Source: Pseudomonas sp. GOM7 (GTDB lineage Bacteria; Pseudomonadota; Gammaproteobacteria; Pseudomonadales; Pseudomonadaceae). Taken from it: a stretch of DNA of 64,000 bases. The notes under the pieces were generated by a model. It had not been told where the DNA came from. It saw only the letters and a program-made list of their open reading frames with translations, and did not search any database. Location: assembly GCF_026723825.1 (NCBI RefSeq), contig NZ_CP113519.1, forward strand, positions 4,960,001 through 5,024,000. Direction: 5' to 3'. Positions 51,272-60,014 of this stretch are shown piece after piece (positions within the stretch are counted from its first letter, which is position 1; each line of letters opens with the position of its first letter). The translations under genes were made by a program, and so were the position numbers.

Positions 51272-52600
51272 TCACCACACCAGCATCTGCAGGCTGGGCT
51301 TGGCCTGCAGGCGAATGCCACCTGCCTCGCTCAGGGCCGTCTGGTTGCCTGCCAACGGGTCGTGCAGTTCGGCGGCGCTGATCTGCGGCAAGTGCAACGG
51401 TGCCGAGCTTTCGCTCCAGAACAGCCAGACATGCTTGCCGTCCTCGCGCTGCCAGGCAACGCTGAACAGGTCATCGGGGGTCGCTTCCAGCGTGGGGGCG
51501 TCCGCCGGTTCCAGGCGCGGCCCGGTCAGCTTGAGGAAGCGCTGCAGGGCCAGATAGACCGGCTTGGGTTTGCCTTGCAGATCGAGCAGGCCGTAATGCT
51601 GATCACGCGCCGACGCGCGGCTGTCAAGGTCGGACAGGGCGAAGAGGAATACCTTGTCGTAGTCCAGCGCGCTCATCAGTGCCAGACGGCGCAGCACGTA
51701 GTCCGCCTGGCCCTGATCACCGATAATTTCCTGCAATTCCTTCGGCCCACTGTAGCTCGACCAGCCCCATTCGGTGGCCCAGATCTGCGGCACCTGCGCA
51801 CCGCGCAGGGTGGCGTTGAGCTGCTGGCTGCGCAGCACGAAATCGCGCGCGCCGGGCTCGTCGGTTTCCGGAGTCTGTGAATAGGGGTGATAGGCGACGA
51901 TGGTGCCCAGTTGCTGCACACCCAGCTTGCCCAGGCTTTCCAGCATCAACCCGCCCTTGACCGGCATCTGGCTGTAGTAGGCCATGCCACCCATCACCAC
52001 CGGCTTGTCCGGCACGGCCTGGCGTAGCGCCTGGGTGGTCACCTGCAACAAGCGGCCATAGCCTTCTGGATCCTCGTGGGGGCGCCAGAACGAGGGCAGG
52101 TTCGGTTCGTTCCACACCTGCCAGGCATCGACACTGGGGTAACGCTTGGCCAGCATGGCCATGCGCTCGGCGAACACGCGCGGGTCGCGCGGTGGGTACT
52201 GATCCGGCGTCGGCGAGCCGGGCGGCGCGCTGGTGGCATGGGGCGCCGAACCGACCAGGTAGAACACCGACTTGAGCTGCTGCGCTTTGAGGTCAGCGAC
52301 CAGTTGATCCAGCTCACCCAGGCGGTAGCGACCTTCCTTGGGCTCGTGGCGATCCCAGTGCAGATCGATGCGCGTCCACTCCAGGCCCAGATCGCGCAGG
52401 CGCTGCATCTGCTCGCGGTATTGCTCGGGGCTGAACCAGAGAAAGTGCGCATTGACCCCGAGAAAGTCCTTCCAGACCACCGCACGCGGCGCCTTCAGTT
52501 GCGTGGCCTCGGCCTGGGCCGGCTGGCTCATGCCACAGCCGGCCAGGCCGAGCGTCAGCCCCGCCAGCAGCGCCAGACGGGAAAACCATGGGCTGATCAT
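51272..52600 (-). CDS. pslG: PslG-like glycoside hydrolase, lipoprotein
   Basis: A 442-residue family 39-type glycosidase with a (beta/alpha)8 barrel; PslG trims or cuts Psl polymer in the periplasm and can disperse biofilm. The signal ends in the lipobox LAGC (C22), so it is a lipoprotein here. Catalytic glutamates are expected in WQVWNEPNLPSFW (acid/base) and ATEWGWSSY (nucleophile). The LKAPRAVVWKDFLGVNAHFLW start and the length match PslG closely. ATG 52600 overlaps the pslF stop (ATGA) and has AGAGG upstream. Confidence 0.93.
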   Translation of the reverse strand: MISPWFSRLALLAGLTLGLAGCGMSQPAQAEATQLKAPRAVVWKDFLGVNAHFLWFSPEQYREQMQRLRDLGLEWTRIDLHWDRHEPKEGRYRLGELDQLVADLKAQQLKSVFYLVGSAPHATSAPPGSPTPDQYPPRDPRVFAERMAMLAKRYPSVDAWQVWNEPNLPSFWRPHEDPEGYGRLLQVTTQALRQAVPDKPVVMGGMAYYSQMPVKGGLMLESLGKLGVQQLGTIVAYHPYSQTPETDEPGARDFVLRSQQLNATLRGAQVPQIWATEWGWSSYSGPKELQEIIGDQGQADYVLRRLALMSALDYDKVFLFALSDLDSRASARDQHYGLLDLQGKPKPVYLALQRFLKLTGPRLEPADAPTLEATPDDLFSVAWQREDGKHVWLFWSESSAPLHLPQISAAELHDPLAGNQTALSEAGGIRLQAKPSLQMLVW

Positions 52601-53769
52601 GCACATACCTCTGCGAAGAGTTGGCGAAAACGCTCGGCCGTCTTGGGCCAGGCACGGGCCGCGCCGATCTCGGCCGCGCGCTCGGCCCACTGGGCGACCC
52701 GCTGCGGCGTCTCGGCCGCCTGTTCGATGCAGGCCGACAAGGCTTCGACGTTGCCCTGCGGGTAGGTCAGGCCATTGCCGCCGCGCACTTCTTCGGCGAA
52801 GGCGCGGGCGTCGGAGGTGATCGCCCCGCGCCCGCAGGCATTGGCCCAGGACAGCGCGCCGCTGGTGCCACGCATCTCGCCGAGCAGGCTGAGCTTCTTC
52901 GATTCACGATAGGGCAGCACCAGCACATGGTGCGCCTGAATGCAGGCGGCGATGTCGCTGGCCGGCAGATCCAGCGACCAGTCCAGGCACCCCTCCAGAC
53001 GCAGGGCACGGGCCCGTGCACGCAGCTCGTCGAGGTAGTTACCACGGGGGCCGAAGGCGATCTCCGGGGCGCTGCCACCGGCCAGGGTGAGACGGATGCG
53101 CCCATGCAGCTCGGGGCGCCGTTGCAAGGTGGCTGCCAGGGCATCGAGCAGATCCTCGATACCCTTGCCGCGATAGATGAAACCGAAATACAGCAGGCGC
53201 AACGGCTCGGCCGCTGGCAGCGGTTGCGGCGCGATCTGCAGGTTGCCGTGGGCGATGCTGAGCTGACGCCCGGCGGGCAGGCGCATGCGCCGGGCCAGCA
53301 GGCCGCCACCCAGTTCGGTGAGGGTCACCACCCTTGCCAGGCCCTGCGCCACCTGGCGCTCTTCGCGCAGGGTCAGCGGGTCGGCCAGCAGCGCCGCCAG
53401 TTGTGGCAGCGGGCTGGGTAGCCGCCCCAGCCAGCGCAGCGCCCAGGGCAGGCTGGCGCGGCGCCAGACCAAGCGCTCCGGGTCGTGCACGGTGGCGGTC
53501 AGGGGCAACTGCGGTTGATGCTTCTGCAACCAGCGCAAGGCCTGAAACTCCCCCAGGCGTCCACCGCCCAGCTCGGCATGCGCCAGATCCACCGAACTCC
53601 AGTCGAAGGCGGCGAGTGCCGCAGCATTACGCTGCGCATCCATGCCACAACCGCGTAGCGGGCACAGCACCTCGACACCGGCGGCCTGCAAGGCCGTACT
53701 CAGGTGCCAGGCGTAATCGGCGATGCCGGTCTGCTCGGGCGGCAAGGGCGCCAGCAGGGCAATGCGCAT
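52597..53769 (-). CDS. pslF: PslF-like glycosyltransferase (GT4)
   Basis: 390 residues, GT-B fold, cytoplasmic. It opens MRIALLAPLPPEQTGIADYA, and the donor-binding half has LLYFGFIYRGKGIEDLLDAL near 200 and YRESKKLSLLGEMRGTSGAL near 292. ATG 53769 overlaps the pslE stop (TGATG); the longer open frame upstream lies inside pslE and is a shadow. It is placed as in the P. aeruginosa operon, right before pslG. Confidence 0.9.
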   Translation of the reverse strand: MRIALLAPLPPEQTGIADYAWHLSTALQAAGVEVLCPLRGCGMDAQRNAAALAAFDWSSVDLAHAELGGGRLGEFQALRWLQKHQPQLPLTATVHDPERLVWRRASLPWALRWLGRLPSPLPQLAALLADPLTLREERQVAQGLARVVTLTELGGGLLARRMRLPAGRQLSIAHGNLQIAPQPLPAAEPLRLLYFGFIYRGKGIEDLLDALAATLQRRPELHGRIRLTLAGGSAPEIAFGPRGNYLDELRARARALRLEGCLDWSLDLPASDIAACIQAHHVLVLPYRESKKLSLLGEMRGTSGALSWANACGRGAITSDARAFAEEVRGGNGLTYPQGNVEALSACIEQAAETPQRVAQWAERAAEIGAARAWPKTAERFRQLFAEVCA

Positions 53770-55760
53770 CAGGCTCCGCCCCGCAGACGCCTGAACAGAT
53801 CCAGCACGGCGCCCGGCACCTCGAAGCGGCGCTTGTTGAGGATGATGCCGTCGACCTTGCCGAAGCCAGTCTGCAACAGCGACAAGGCGTTCTGCACCAC
53901 CGGGATGGTGCTGGTCTTGGCCTCCACCACCAAGGCGATCAGGTCGGCACGGCGCAGGGCGAGGAAGGCGTCCTGGTTGCTCAGCAACGACGAGGCATTG
54001 AGGATCAGCACCTCGCCCGGCCTGGCCGGCTCGCTGCCCAGCAGGCGCACCTGGTAGCCATGCTCGATCAGCAGGCGAGCAAGGTGCTCGGTGACGAAAC
54101 GCACCCCCTCCCCCGGTCGCGCCGACGCCAGCGCCAGGGTCAGGCCCTGCTGCTGTACACGGTCGAGCGGCAAATGACTGTAGAGCCGATAGAGGCTGGC
54201 GGTAAAGGCGCTGTCGAGCTTCCACGGCTGCGGCCCGAGATCCTGCAGGGTGCTCCACAGCGGCACCTTGAACACGGTCTCGATGCGCGCGCCGTCATGA
54301 ATGCGCTGGTCGATCAGGTAGCACAGATACAGCGTCAGCAGGCCCACCGCCAGCGCCGCCGGCAGGGCCAGCAGCAGCATCATCAGGCTCTTGGGGAAGA
54401 CTCGGCTGGGGTTGAAGGTAGCCTCTTCGATCTTGGCGATATTGCTGATCTGGCTGTTGTCCAGCGCCTGGTCGATACGCGCCTTCTCCAGGGTTTCGGC
54501 ATACAGCGCATAGCTCTTCTCGGCGTTGGCCAGTTCCAGCAACAGGCGGGTGATCGCCGGTTCGTCGGCCATGACGCGCAGGCGCTCCTGCTGCAACTGG
54601 GCGAGCTGCGCATCGTAGTCCTTGACCTGCCCAGCCAGCTGCTTGGCGCGCAGCTCGGCGTCGATGATCTGCTGCTGCAGATTGGCCACTATGGCGTTCG
54701 GCGCGAAGTTCTTCGAGCGCTCGATGCGCTCGGCTTCCTTGGCGATCATGGCCTTCATCTGCTCGATGCTCTGGTCGACTTCACGCACTGGCGGCGTGTC
54801 GGGCAGGAAGGTGCGCAGCAGGCCGGCGCGCTGCTCCTCCAATGCATTGAGGCGGCGCTTGAGGTCGAGCTGGTTGGGGTTGAGGCTGACCTCACGCGCG
54901 GTCACCACCTCCTGCGGCTGACGCTTGAGCTGCAGGCGCGCATCGGCCAGGAAACTGGCGATACCGGCCTGCTCGTTGAGACTTTCGGCGCGAGCATCGG
55001 CCAGGCGGTTGATCTGGTTGGTGAGGTTCTCCAGACGTTCCTGCACGCTGACCGCATTGACCTCCTGCAAGCGCGTGCGCAGGTCGTTCTTGAGGCCGTC
55101 GATCTGCGCCGCGACCTGCTGCATCTCGTTCTCGTAGAACACCTGCAGGCTCTTGCGCCCCAGGGTACGGGCACGCTCCGCGAGGTAGACATCGACCCAG
55201 GTCTGCACCACTTTCTGGGCAATGGCCGGGTCGTTCCAGGTGAAGCTGATTTCCATGACCGCCGAACCGGGTTCATGGCCGACGGTGAAGTTCTTCTCCA
55301 GCTTCTTGGCCAGACGTTCGACCGGCGATTGCGCCTCCACCAGCCCGAGCAACTGCAGCACGCTGCGCAGCGCATCGATCACCGCATTGACCGCCTTGCC
55401 GACCTCGAACTTGATGGTCTTCCACACCCCCTGCGGTTGGTAATTGGCCATCAGCTCGATATAGCGCTCGGCGACCATGCGCACGATGGGCCGCCCGGTG
55501 AGCATCTTCTCTTCGTCGACTATCGGGTCGCGTTGGGTGCTGGGGGCGATCAACGCCTGGCGGTTGGCCACTTCCAACGGCAGCGTGGTGCTCTCGCGGC
55601 CCGGTTTGACCAACAGGCGCGCGTTGGATTCGTACTTGGTCGGCAGCAGGAATGCACCCAGCAGCACCAGCACCAGGGTCACCACCACCGCCGCCTCGAA
55701 CTCTCGCCGGAAGATGAAGAACAACCGCAGCAGGTCGCGGAAGGAGCGGATATCGATCAT
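53769..55760 (-). CDS. pslE: PslE-like chain-length/export protein, second copy (663 aa)
   Basis: A polysaccharide copolymerase (Wzz/Wzc type) with two membrane helices (about 22-42, and 440-465 around SLMMLLLALPAALAVGLLTL), a long periplasmic coiled coil (about 190-420) and a C-terminal domain like a tyrosine-kinase domain that lacks a Walker A (SARPGEGVRFVTEHLARLL). Length equals P. aeruginosa PslE as I recall it. It shares long identical stretches with the other copy upstream, so it arose by duplication. It is preceded by a small overlapping open frame. Confidence 0.92.
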   Translation of the reverse strand: MIDIRSFRDLLRLFFIFRREFEAAVVVTLVLVLLGAFLLPTKYESNARLLVKPGRESTTLPLEVANRQALIAPSTQRDPIVDEEKMLTGRPIVRMVAERYIELMANYQPQGVWKTIKFEVGKAVNAVIDALRSVLQLLGLVEAQSPVERLAKKLEKNFTVGHEPGSAVMEISFTWNDPAIAQKVVQTWVDVYLAERARTLGRKSLQVFYENEMQQVAAQIDGLKNDLRTRLQEVNAVSVQERLENLTNQINRLADARAESLNEQAGIASFLADARLQLKRQPQEVVTAREVSLNPNQLDLKRRLNALEEQRAGLLRTFLPDTPPVREVDQSIEQMKAMIAKEAERIERSKNFAPNAIVANLQQQIIDAELRAKQLAGQVKDYDAQLAQLQQERLRVMADEPAITRLLLELANAEKSYALYAETLEKARIDQALDNSQISNIAKIEEATFNPSRVFPKSLMMLLLALPAALAVGLLTLYLCYLIDQRIHDGARIETVFKVPLWSTLQDLGPQPWKLDSAFTASLYRLYSHLPLDRVQQQGLTLALASARPGEGVRFVTEHLARLLIEHGYQVRLLGSEPARPGEVLILNASSLLSNQDAFLALRRADLIALVVEAKTSTIPVVQNALSLLQTGFGKVDGIILNKRRFEVPGAVLDLFRRLRGGA

Positions 55761-55933
55761 CTGGACATACTCATGACAGGCGAGAGAGAAATCGAACGCG
55801 ACGTGCCGCCGGACAGGCGCGACGCGCGGGTGAAACAGGGCACCGTGCAGGCCGCTCGCGAAGAGCGCCAGCCGCCATCGCGCCAGTCATCAGACTGTTC
55901 GACAGGGCCGTGGCAGGGTAGCGATCCGATCAT
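55757..55933 (-). CDS. Possible 58-residue leader gene before pslE copy 2
   Basis: In the 249-base gap between the cupin gene and pslE copy 2, an ATG at 55933 has CAGGAG six bases before it and opens 58 codons that end in TGA overlapping the pslE ATG by four bases (ATGA). The product is Ser/Arg-rich with three cysteines and no known features (MIGSLPCHGPVEQSDDWRDG start). It may be a translational coupler with an unimportant product, or a chance frame. Confidence 0.35.
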   Translation of the reverse strand: MIGSLPCHGPVEQSDDWRDGGWRSSRAACTVPCFTRASRLSGGTSRSISLSPVMSMSR

Positions 55934-56009
55934 GCAGAGCTCCTGGCACAGGTGGTATCGATTCAGGCCGCGAGCGCCCGGTCAGACCAGGGCGCCGAGG
56001 CGACGGCAC

Positions 56010-56369
56010 TCAGACGTAGGTCACGTCTTCCGCACCGAAATAATCACCGCTCTGCACTTCGTAGAACTGCACCGGGGCCACGCTCGGGTTGTTCATCGCG
56101 TGCACCTGCTCCAGGGCCACGTTCAGCCCCTCGCCGCTGCGCAGGCGATGCACCTGGCCGTCGATGTCGACGTGGAGAATGCCGGACAGCACCAGCAGGC
56201 GCTTGCTGCGGTGCTGGTGGTAGTGCGCGGGCAGGCCCTGGCCCGGAGCGATGGTCACCTTGACCAGGCAGTGGCGCGGCGACTCCTCCAGTGCCTGACT
56301 GGTGCCCCATGGGTACTGGCAAAGGCCTTTGGGAGAGGTGCTGGCGGGGTGGAAGAATTCGTTGGACAT
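56010..56369 (-). CDS. Stand-alone cupin, mannose-6-phosphate isomerase type II-like
   Basis: A 119-residue cupin. The metal-binding motif is H49-x-H51-x-H53 (HYHQHRSK), followed by LSGILHVDIDGQVHRLRSGE and the end motif YEVQSGDYFGAEDV, which resembles the C-terminal isomerase domain of PslB (EVQSGEYLGEDDI). ATG 56369 has AAGGA nine bases upstream; the longer frame starts at TTG. It may act in mannose activation or bind sugar as a sensor. It sits between the two pslE copies. Confidence 0.82.
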   Translation of the reverse strand: MSNEFFHPASTSPKGLCQYPWGTSQALEESPRHCLVKVTIAPGQGLPAHYHQHRSKRLLVLSGILHVDIDGQVHRLRSGEGLNVALEQVHAMNNPSVAPVQFYEVQSGDYFGAEDVTYV

Positions 56370-56503
56370 CTTTTGCTGTTCCTTGTCGGTCAAATGTTGT
56401 CGTGGTTGGCAGGACGGTCTCTGCGCCCTGGCCGCGGTTATCTCACGCTATGCAGCGTCTGGCTGGCAAGGCCGATGATGACATCATCGGCCGTCTACCC
56501 GCC

Positions 56504-59167
56504 TCATTGAACGAAAACGCAATCCTCGTCGGCGAGGAACTCACCCAGACGCACCTCGAAGAAGGTCGCCGGGGAAACACCCGCATTGCTCAGCGCATGC
56601 ACCTGCTCCATGGCGATATCGATGCCATCGCCCTCACGCAGGCGCTGTACCTGGCCGTCGATCTCAACCTGCAATATCCCGGAAAGCATCAGCAGGTGCT
56701 TGCTGCGGTGCGCATGGTAATGCGCGGGAATCAGCGCTCCCGGCTTGAGCTCGACCAGCAGCACGCTGTGCAGCGGCGTTTGCTCGATCAGGCGGTTGCT
56801 GCCCCAGCCATGCACCTGGCTGGGGGCATCGACCAGCATGGCCGGCTCGGCCGCCAGCGGGCGAGCCGGCGCAGGCGCGCTCTGCGGCTGAGCAGAAGTG
56901 ACGCGAGCCGGCGGATGCGCCACGAGGCCGGCCGTGGTGCTGACCAGCGGCGGCAGCGGACTGCCTGGCACGCTGGCAGGTGCCGAGGCCGCTTGCGGCG
57001 CGGCTGAGGGTTCAGGCGTAACGACGGGTTCAGGCGCGGCGACAGGCTCAGGCGTGGCGACCGCTATGGGGGCCGGGGTCGCGACAGGCGCGGCAGCCGC
57101 TGCCGGCGCCTGTGTCCGCTCGGTCAGCAGTGGTGGCTGGCTCGCTGCCTCGGGCGCTGGCGCAACGGGCGCCGGCTCGGGCAGCACGCGGCCGCCGGCG
57201 AGCAGATTGAGCAGGCGCGCCGGCACCTCGAAACGGCGTTTGTTGAGGATGATGCCGTCGATCTTGCCGAATGCCGTGTTGAGTACCGACAAGGCGTTCT
57301 GCACCACCGGGATGGTGCTGGTCTTGGCTTCCACCACCAGGGCGATCAGATCGGCGCGGCGCATGGCCAGGAAGGCATCCTGATTGCTCAGCAAGGAGGA
57401 CGCATTGAGCAGCACCACTTCACCGGGGCGAGCCGGCTCGCTGCCGTCGAAACGCACGGCATGGCCGCGTTCGATGAGCAACTGCCCCAGGTGCTCGCTG
57501 ACGAAGCGCACGCCCTCCCCCGGCCGCGCCGAGGTCAGGGCCAGGGTCAGGCCTTCGCGCTCGATGCGCTCCAGGGGCAACTGGCTGTAGAGCCGGTAGA
57601 TGCTGGCGGTGAAGGCGCTGACGATCTTCCAGGGGCGCGGCCCGAGGTGCTGCAAGGTGGTCCACAGCGGCACCTTGAACACCTCCTCGACGCGCGCGCC
57701 ATCGTGGATGCGCTGGTCGAGCAAGAAGCACAGGTACAGCGTCAGCAGCCCCACCGCCAGGCCCAGCGGCAGCGCCAGGGCGAGAATCAGCAGGCTCTTG
57801 GGAAAGACCCGCGAAGGGTTGAGCGTGGCCGCTTCGAGCAAGGCGATATTGCTGATCTGGCTGCGATCCAGGGCCTGGTCGATGCGGGCCTTTTCCAGGT
57901 TCTCGCCGTAGAGGCTGAAGCTCTTCTCGGCGTTGTCCAGCTCCAGCAGCAAGCGGTTGATTTCCGGCTCGTCGCTCATCACCTTCAGGCGCTCGGCACG
58001 CAGGGCCGCCAGTTGCTCGGCATAGTCCTTGATCTGCCCGGCCAACCGGCGTTCACGCAACTCGGCGTCGACGATCTGCTGGCGCAGGTTGGTGGCGATG
58101 CTGTTGGGTTCCAGGTTCTGCGAACGCTCGATGCGCTCGGCCTGTTTGGCGATCAGGGCCTGCATCTGCTCGATGCTCTGCTCCACCTCGCGCACCGGCG
58201 GGGCATCGGGCATGAAGGTGCGCAGCAGGCTGGAACGCTGCTCCTCCAGCGCATTCAAGCGGCGATGCAGGTCGAGCTGATTGGGATTGAGGCTGATCTC
58301 GCGGCTGGTGACCAGCTCTTTGGGTTGGCGCTTGAGCTGTTGGCGTGCATCGGCCAGGAAGGTGGCGATCCCCGCCTGTTCGTTGAGCTTCTCGGCACGC
58401 GCATCGGACAGCCGGTTGATCTGGTTGGTGAGGTTTTCCAGGCGTTCCTGCACGCTGATGGCATTGACCTTCTGCAGACGGTCGCGCAAGGCGTGCTTGA
58501 GGCTGTCGATCTGTTCGCCGACCTTGTCACGCTCACCCTCATAGAAGGAATACAGGCTGTCGCGGCCCAGGGCACGGGTGCGCTCCTCGAGGTAGGCGTC
58601 GATCCAGGTCTGCACCACCTGCTGGGCGATATAGGGGTCGTTCCAGGTGAAGCTGACCTCCATGACCGCCGAGCCCGGTTCGTGGCCGACGCTGAAGTTC
58701 TTCTCCAGCTTCTTGGCCAGGCGCTCCACGGGCGTCTGCGCCTCCACCAGCCCCAGCACCTGCAGCACGCTACGCAACGCTTCGATGACGGCATTGACCG
58801 CCGCACCGACATGGAACTTGACCGTCTTCCAGAAGCCTTCCGGGCGGTAGTTGGCCATCAGCTCCAGATAGCGCTCGGCGACCATGTGCACGATGGGCCG
58901 GCCGGTGAGCAGCTTCTCTTCGTCGACCACCGGATCGCGTTGCGTGCTGGGAGCGATCAGCGCGGCTCGACCAGTGGCGTCGATCGGCATGGTGGCGTTG
59001 TAACGCCCAGGCTTGACCAGCATGCGCGCGGTGGACTCGTACTGGGTCGGCAGCAGGAAAGCGCCGAGCACGGCCACCACCACGGTGGCGATCACCGCGA
59101 GCTGGAACTCCCTGCGGAAGATAAAGAACAGCCGCAATAGATCGCGGAAAGATCGAATTTCAAGCAT
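56504..59167 (-). CDS. pslE: PslE-like copolymerase with fused C-terminal cupin (887 aa)
   Basis: Residues 1-660 are a full PslE: N-terminal helix near 22-42, periplasmic coiled coil, second helix near 440-465 and a kinase-like domain without Walker A. Then follows a Pro/Ala-rich linker (about 665-780, repeats of TPEPVAAPEPV type) and a cupin at about 785-887 with H816-Y-H818-A-H820 and LSGILQVEIDGQVQRLREGD, about as close to the separate downstream cupin as two recent paralogues. The cupin would lie in the cytoplasm. The usual PslE has about 660 residues, so this is a real fusion. ATG 59167 begins MLEIRSFRDLLRLFF, the same opening as copy 2. Confidence 0.9.
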   Translation of the reverse strand: MLEIRSFRDLLRLFFIFRREFQLAVIATVVVAVLGAFLLPTQYESTARMLVKPGRYNATMPIDATGRAALIAPSTQRDPVVDEEKLLTGRPIVHMVAERYLELMANYRPEGFWKTVKFHVGAAVNAVIEALRSVLQVLGLVEAQTPVERLAKKLEKNFSVGHEPGSAVMEVSFTWNDPYIAQQVVQTWIDAYLEERTRALGRDSLYSFYEGERDKVGEQIDSLKHALRDRLQKVNAISVQERLENLTNQINRLSDARAEKLNEQAGIATFLADARQQLKRQPKELVTSREISLNPNQLDLHRRLNALEEQRSSLLRTFMPDAPPVREVEQSIEQMQALIAKQAERIERSQNLEPNSIATNLRQQIVDAELRERRLAGQIKDYAEQLAALRAERLKVMSDEPEINRLLLELDNAEKSFSLYGENLEKARIDQALDRSQISNIALLEAATLNPSRVFPKSLLILALALPLGLAVGLLTLYLCFLLDQRIHDGARVEEVFKVPLWTTLQHLGPRPWKIVSAFTASIYRLYSQLPLERIEREGLTLALTSARPGEGVRFVSEHLGQLLIERGHAVRFDGSEPARPGEVVLLNASSLLSNQDAFLAMRRADLIALVVEAKTSTIPVVQNALSVLNTAFGKIDGIILNKRRFEVPARLLNLLAGGRVLPEPAPVAPAPEAASQPPLLTERTQAPAAAAAPVATPAPIAVATPEPVAAPEPVVTPEPSAAPQAASAPASVPGSPLPPLVSTTAGLVAHPPARVTSAQPQSAPAPARPLAAEPAMLVDAPSQVHGWGSNRLIEQTPLHSVLLVELKPGALIPAHYHAHRSKHLLMLSGILQVEIDGQVQRLREGDGIDIAMEQVHALSNAGVSPATFFEVRLGEFLADEDCVFVQ

Positions 59168-59182
59168 GTTTTAGGTCTGCTC

Positions 59183-60010
59183 TTATCTGCCGAAATTGCA
59201 GGTATTTCCCTGGCACTGATAGGTGTTACCGCTGTTGCTGACGTCAGGCGAGTTCAGGTCATAGTTGAACCCGACCCCGATCCCCTTGTTGATCGGAAAG
59301 AGCCGCGTGAAATACATGTCCACCGCCTCGACGGTGCTGCCGATCCCCGACTGCGGCACGTAGATGAGATCGCCACGCTGCATGGCGATCATCGGCCTGT
59401 CCTTGTCCTGCAGTAGCGAGGCCAGGCTGAAGAAGTACATCTTGTACTTGCCGTCGTCACCCGCGCGCAGCAGGGCGATATTGTCGCTGTCGGCCGAGGG
59501 CAGCACGCCGCCGGAAGCCAGCAGCACCTGCTCCAGCGTGGCGTGGCCGACCAGGTCGAAGAAGGCCGCATTGGGCACCGCGCCACCGATGAACACCTTG
59601 TTGCTCGGCGCGATGGCGATGTTCACCGTGGCGTTGGGGCGGCGGTAGATCTTGCTCAGCTTGCTGGTGACCTCCTTGGCCACGTCCTCGGGGGTACGCC
59701 CGTCGGCTTTGATCAGGCCCACGTAGGGCATGGAGAAGTAGCCGTCCGGGCGTACCACGAACAGGGTCATGTCGTCCTTCTCGGAGGGCTCCTGAGCGTC
59801 ACGCACGATGCGCAGGGTGTCGCCACTCTGGATGCGTACCTGCGGTGGCGGCAGGTCGGCCAGCTTGTAGATTTCCTGGTGGCGCTGCTTGAGCGCCTCG
59901 TCGTCGGGCAGGTGTACCCGCGCCGGCGTGCTGCAACCGACCAGCAACAGCGTCAGCAAGGCGACGACGACAGAGGACTGAACGAATGACTTCTTGGTAT
60001 GAGCGAACAT
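59183..60010 (-). CDS. pslD: PslD-like polysaccharide export lipoprotein (Wza family)
   Basis: A 275-residue outer-membrane export protein. The signal peptide ends LLVGC (lipobox), then a Poly_export domain (VRIQSGDTLRIV near 66, VRPDGYFSMPYVGLIKADGRTPEDV) and an SLBB-like domain (VFIGGAVPNAAFFDLVG) follow. Together with PslE it forms the envelope-spanning export path. ATG 60010 is four bases after the pslC stop; the longer frame upstream is a shadow inside pslC. Confidence 0.92.
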   Translation of the reverse strand: MFAHTKKSFVQSSVVVALLTLLLVGCSTPARVHLPDDEALKQRHQEIYKLADLPPPQVRIQSGDTLRIVRDAQEPSEKDDMTLFVVRPDGYFSMPYVGLIKADGRTPEDVAKEVTSKLSKIYRRPNATVNIAIAPSNKVFIGGAVPNAAFFDLVGHATLEQVLLASGGVLPSADSDNIALLRAGDDGKYKMYFFSLASLLQDKDRPMIAMQRGDLIYVPQSGIGSTVEAVDMYFTRLFPINKGIGVGFNYDLNSPDVSNSGNTYQCQGNTCNFGR

Positions 60011-60014
60011 GGGT

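Noticed and set aside
53334-56510. 1058-codon open frame on the plus strand opposite pslE/pslF
   Set aside because: It mirrors the GC-rich codon pattern of the clearly real minus-strand psl genes, its product is a His/Gln/Arg-rich string without domains, and it has no ribosome site.
57461-59140. 559-codon plus-strand frame opposite the first pslE copy
   Set aside because: Same reason: an antisense shadow of a real gene with strong codon bias.
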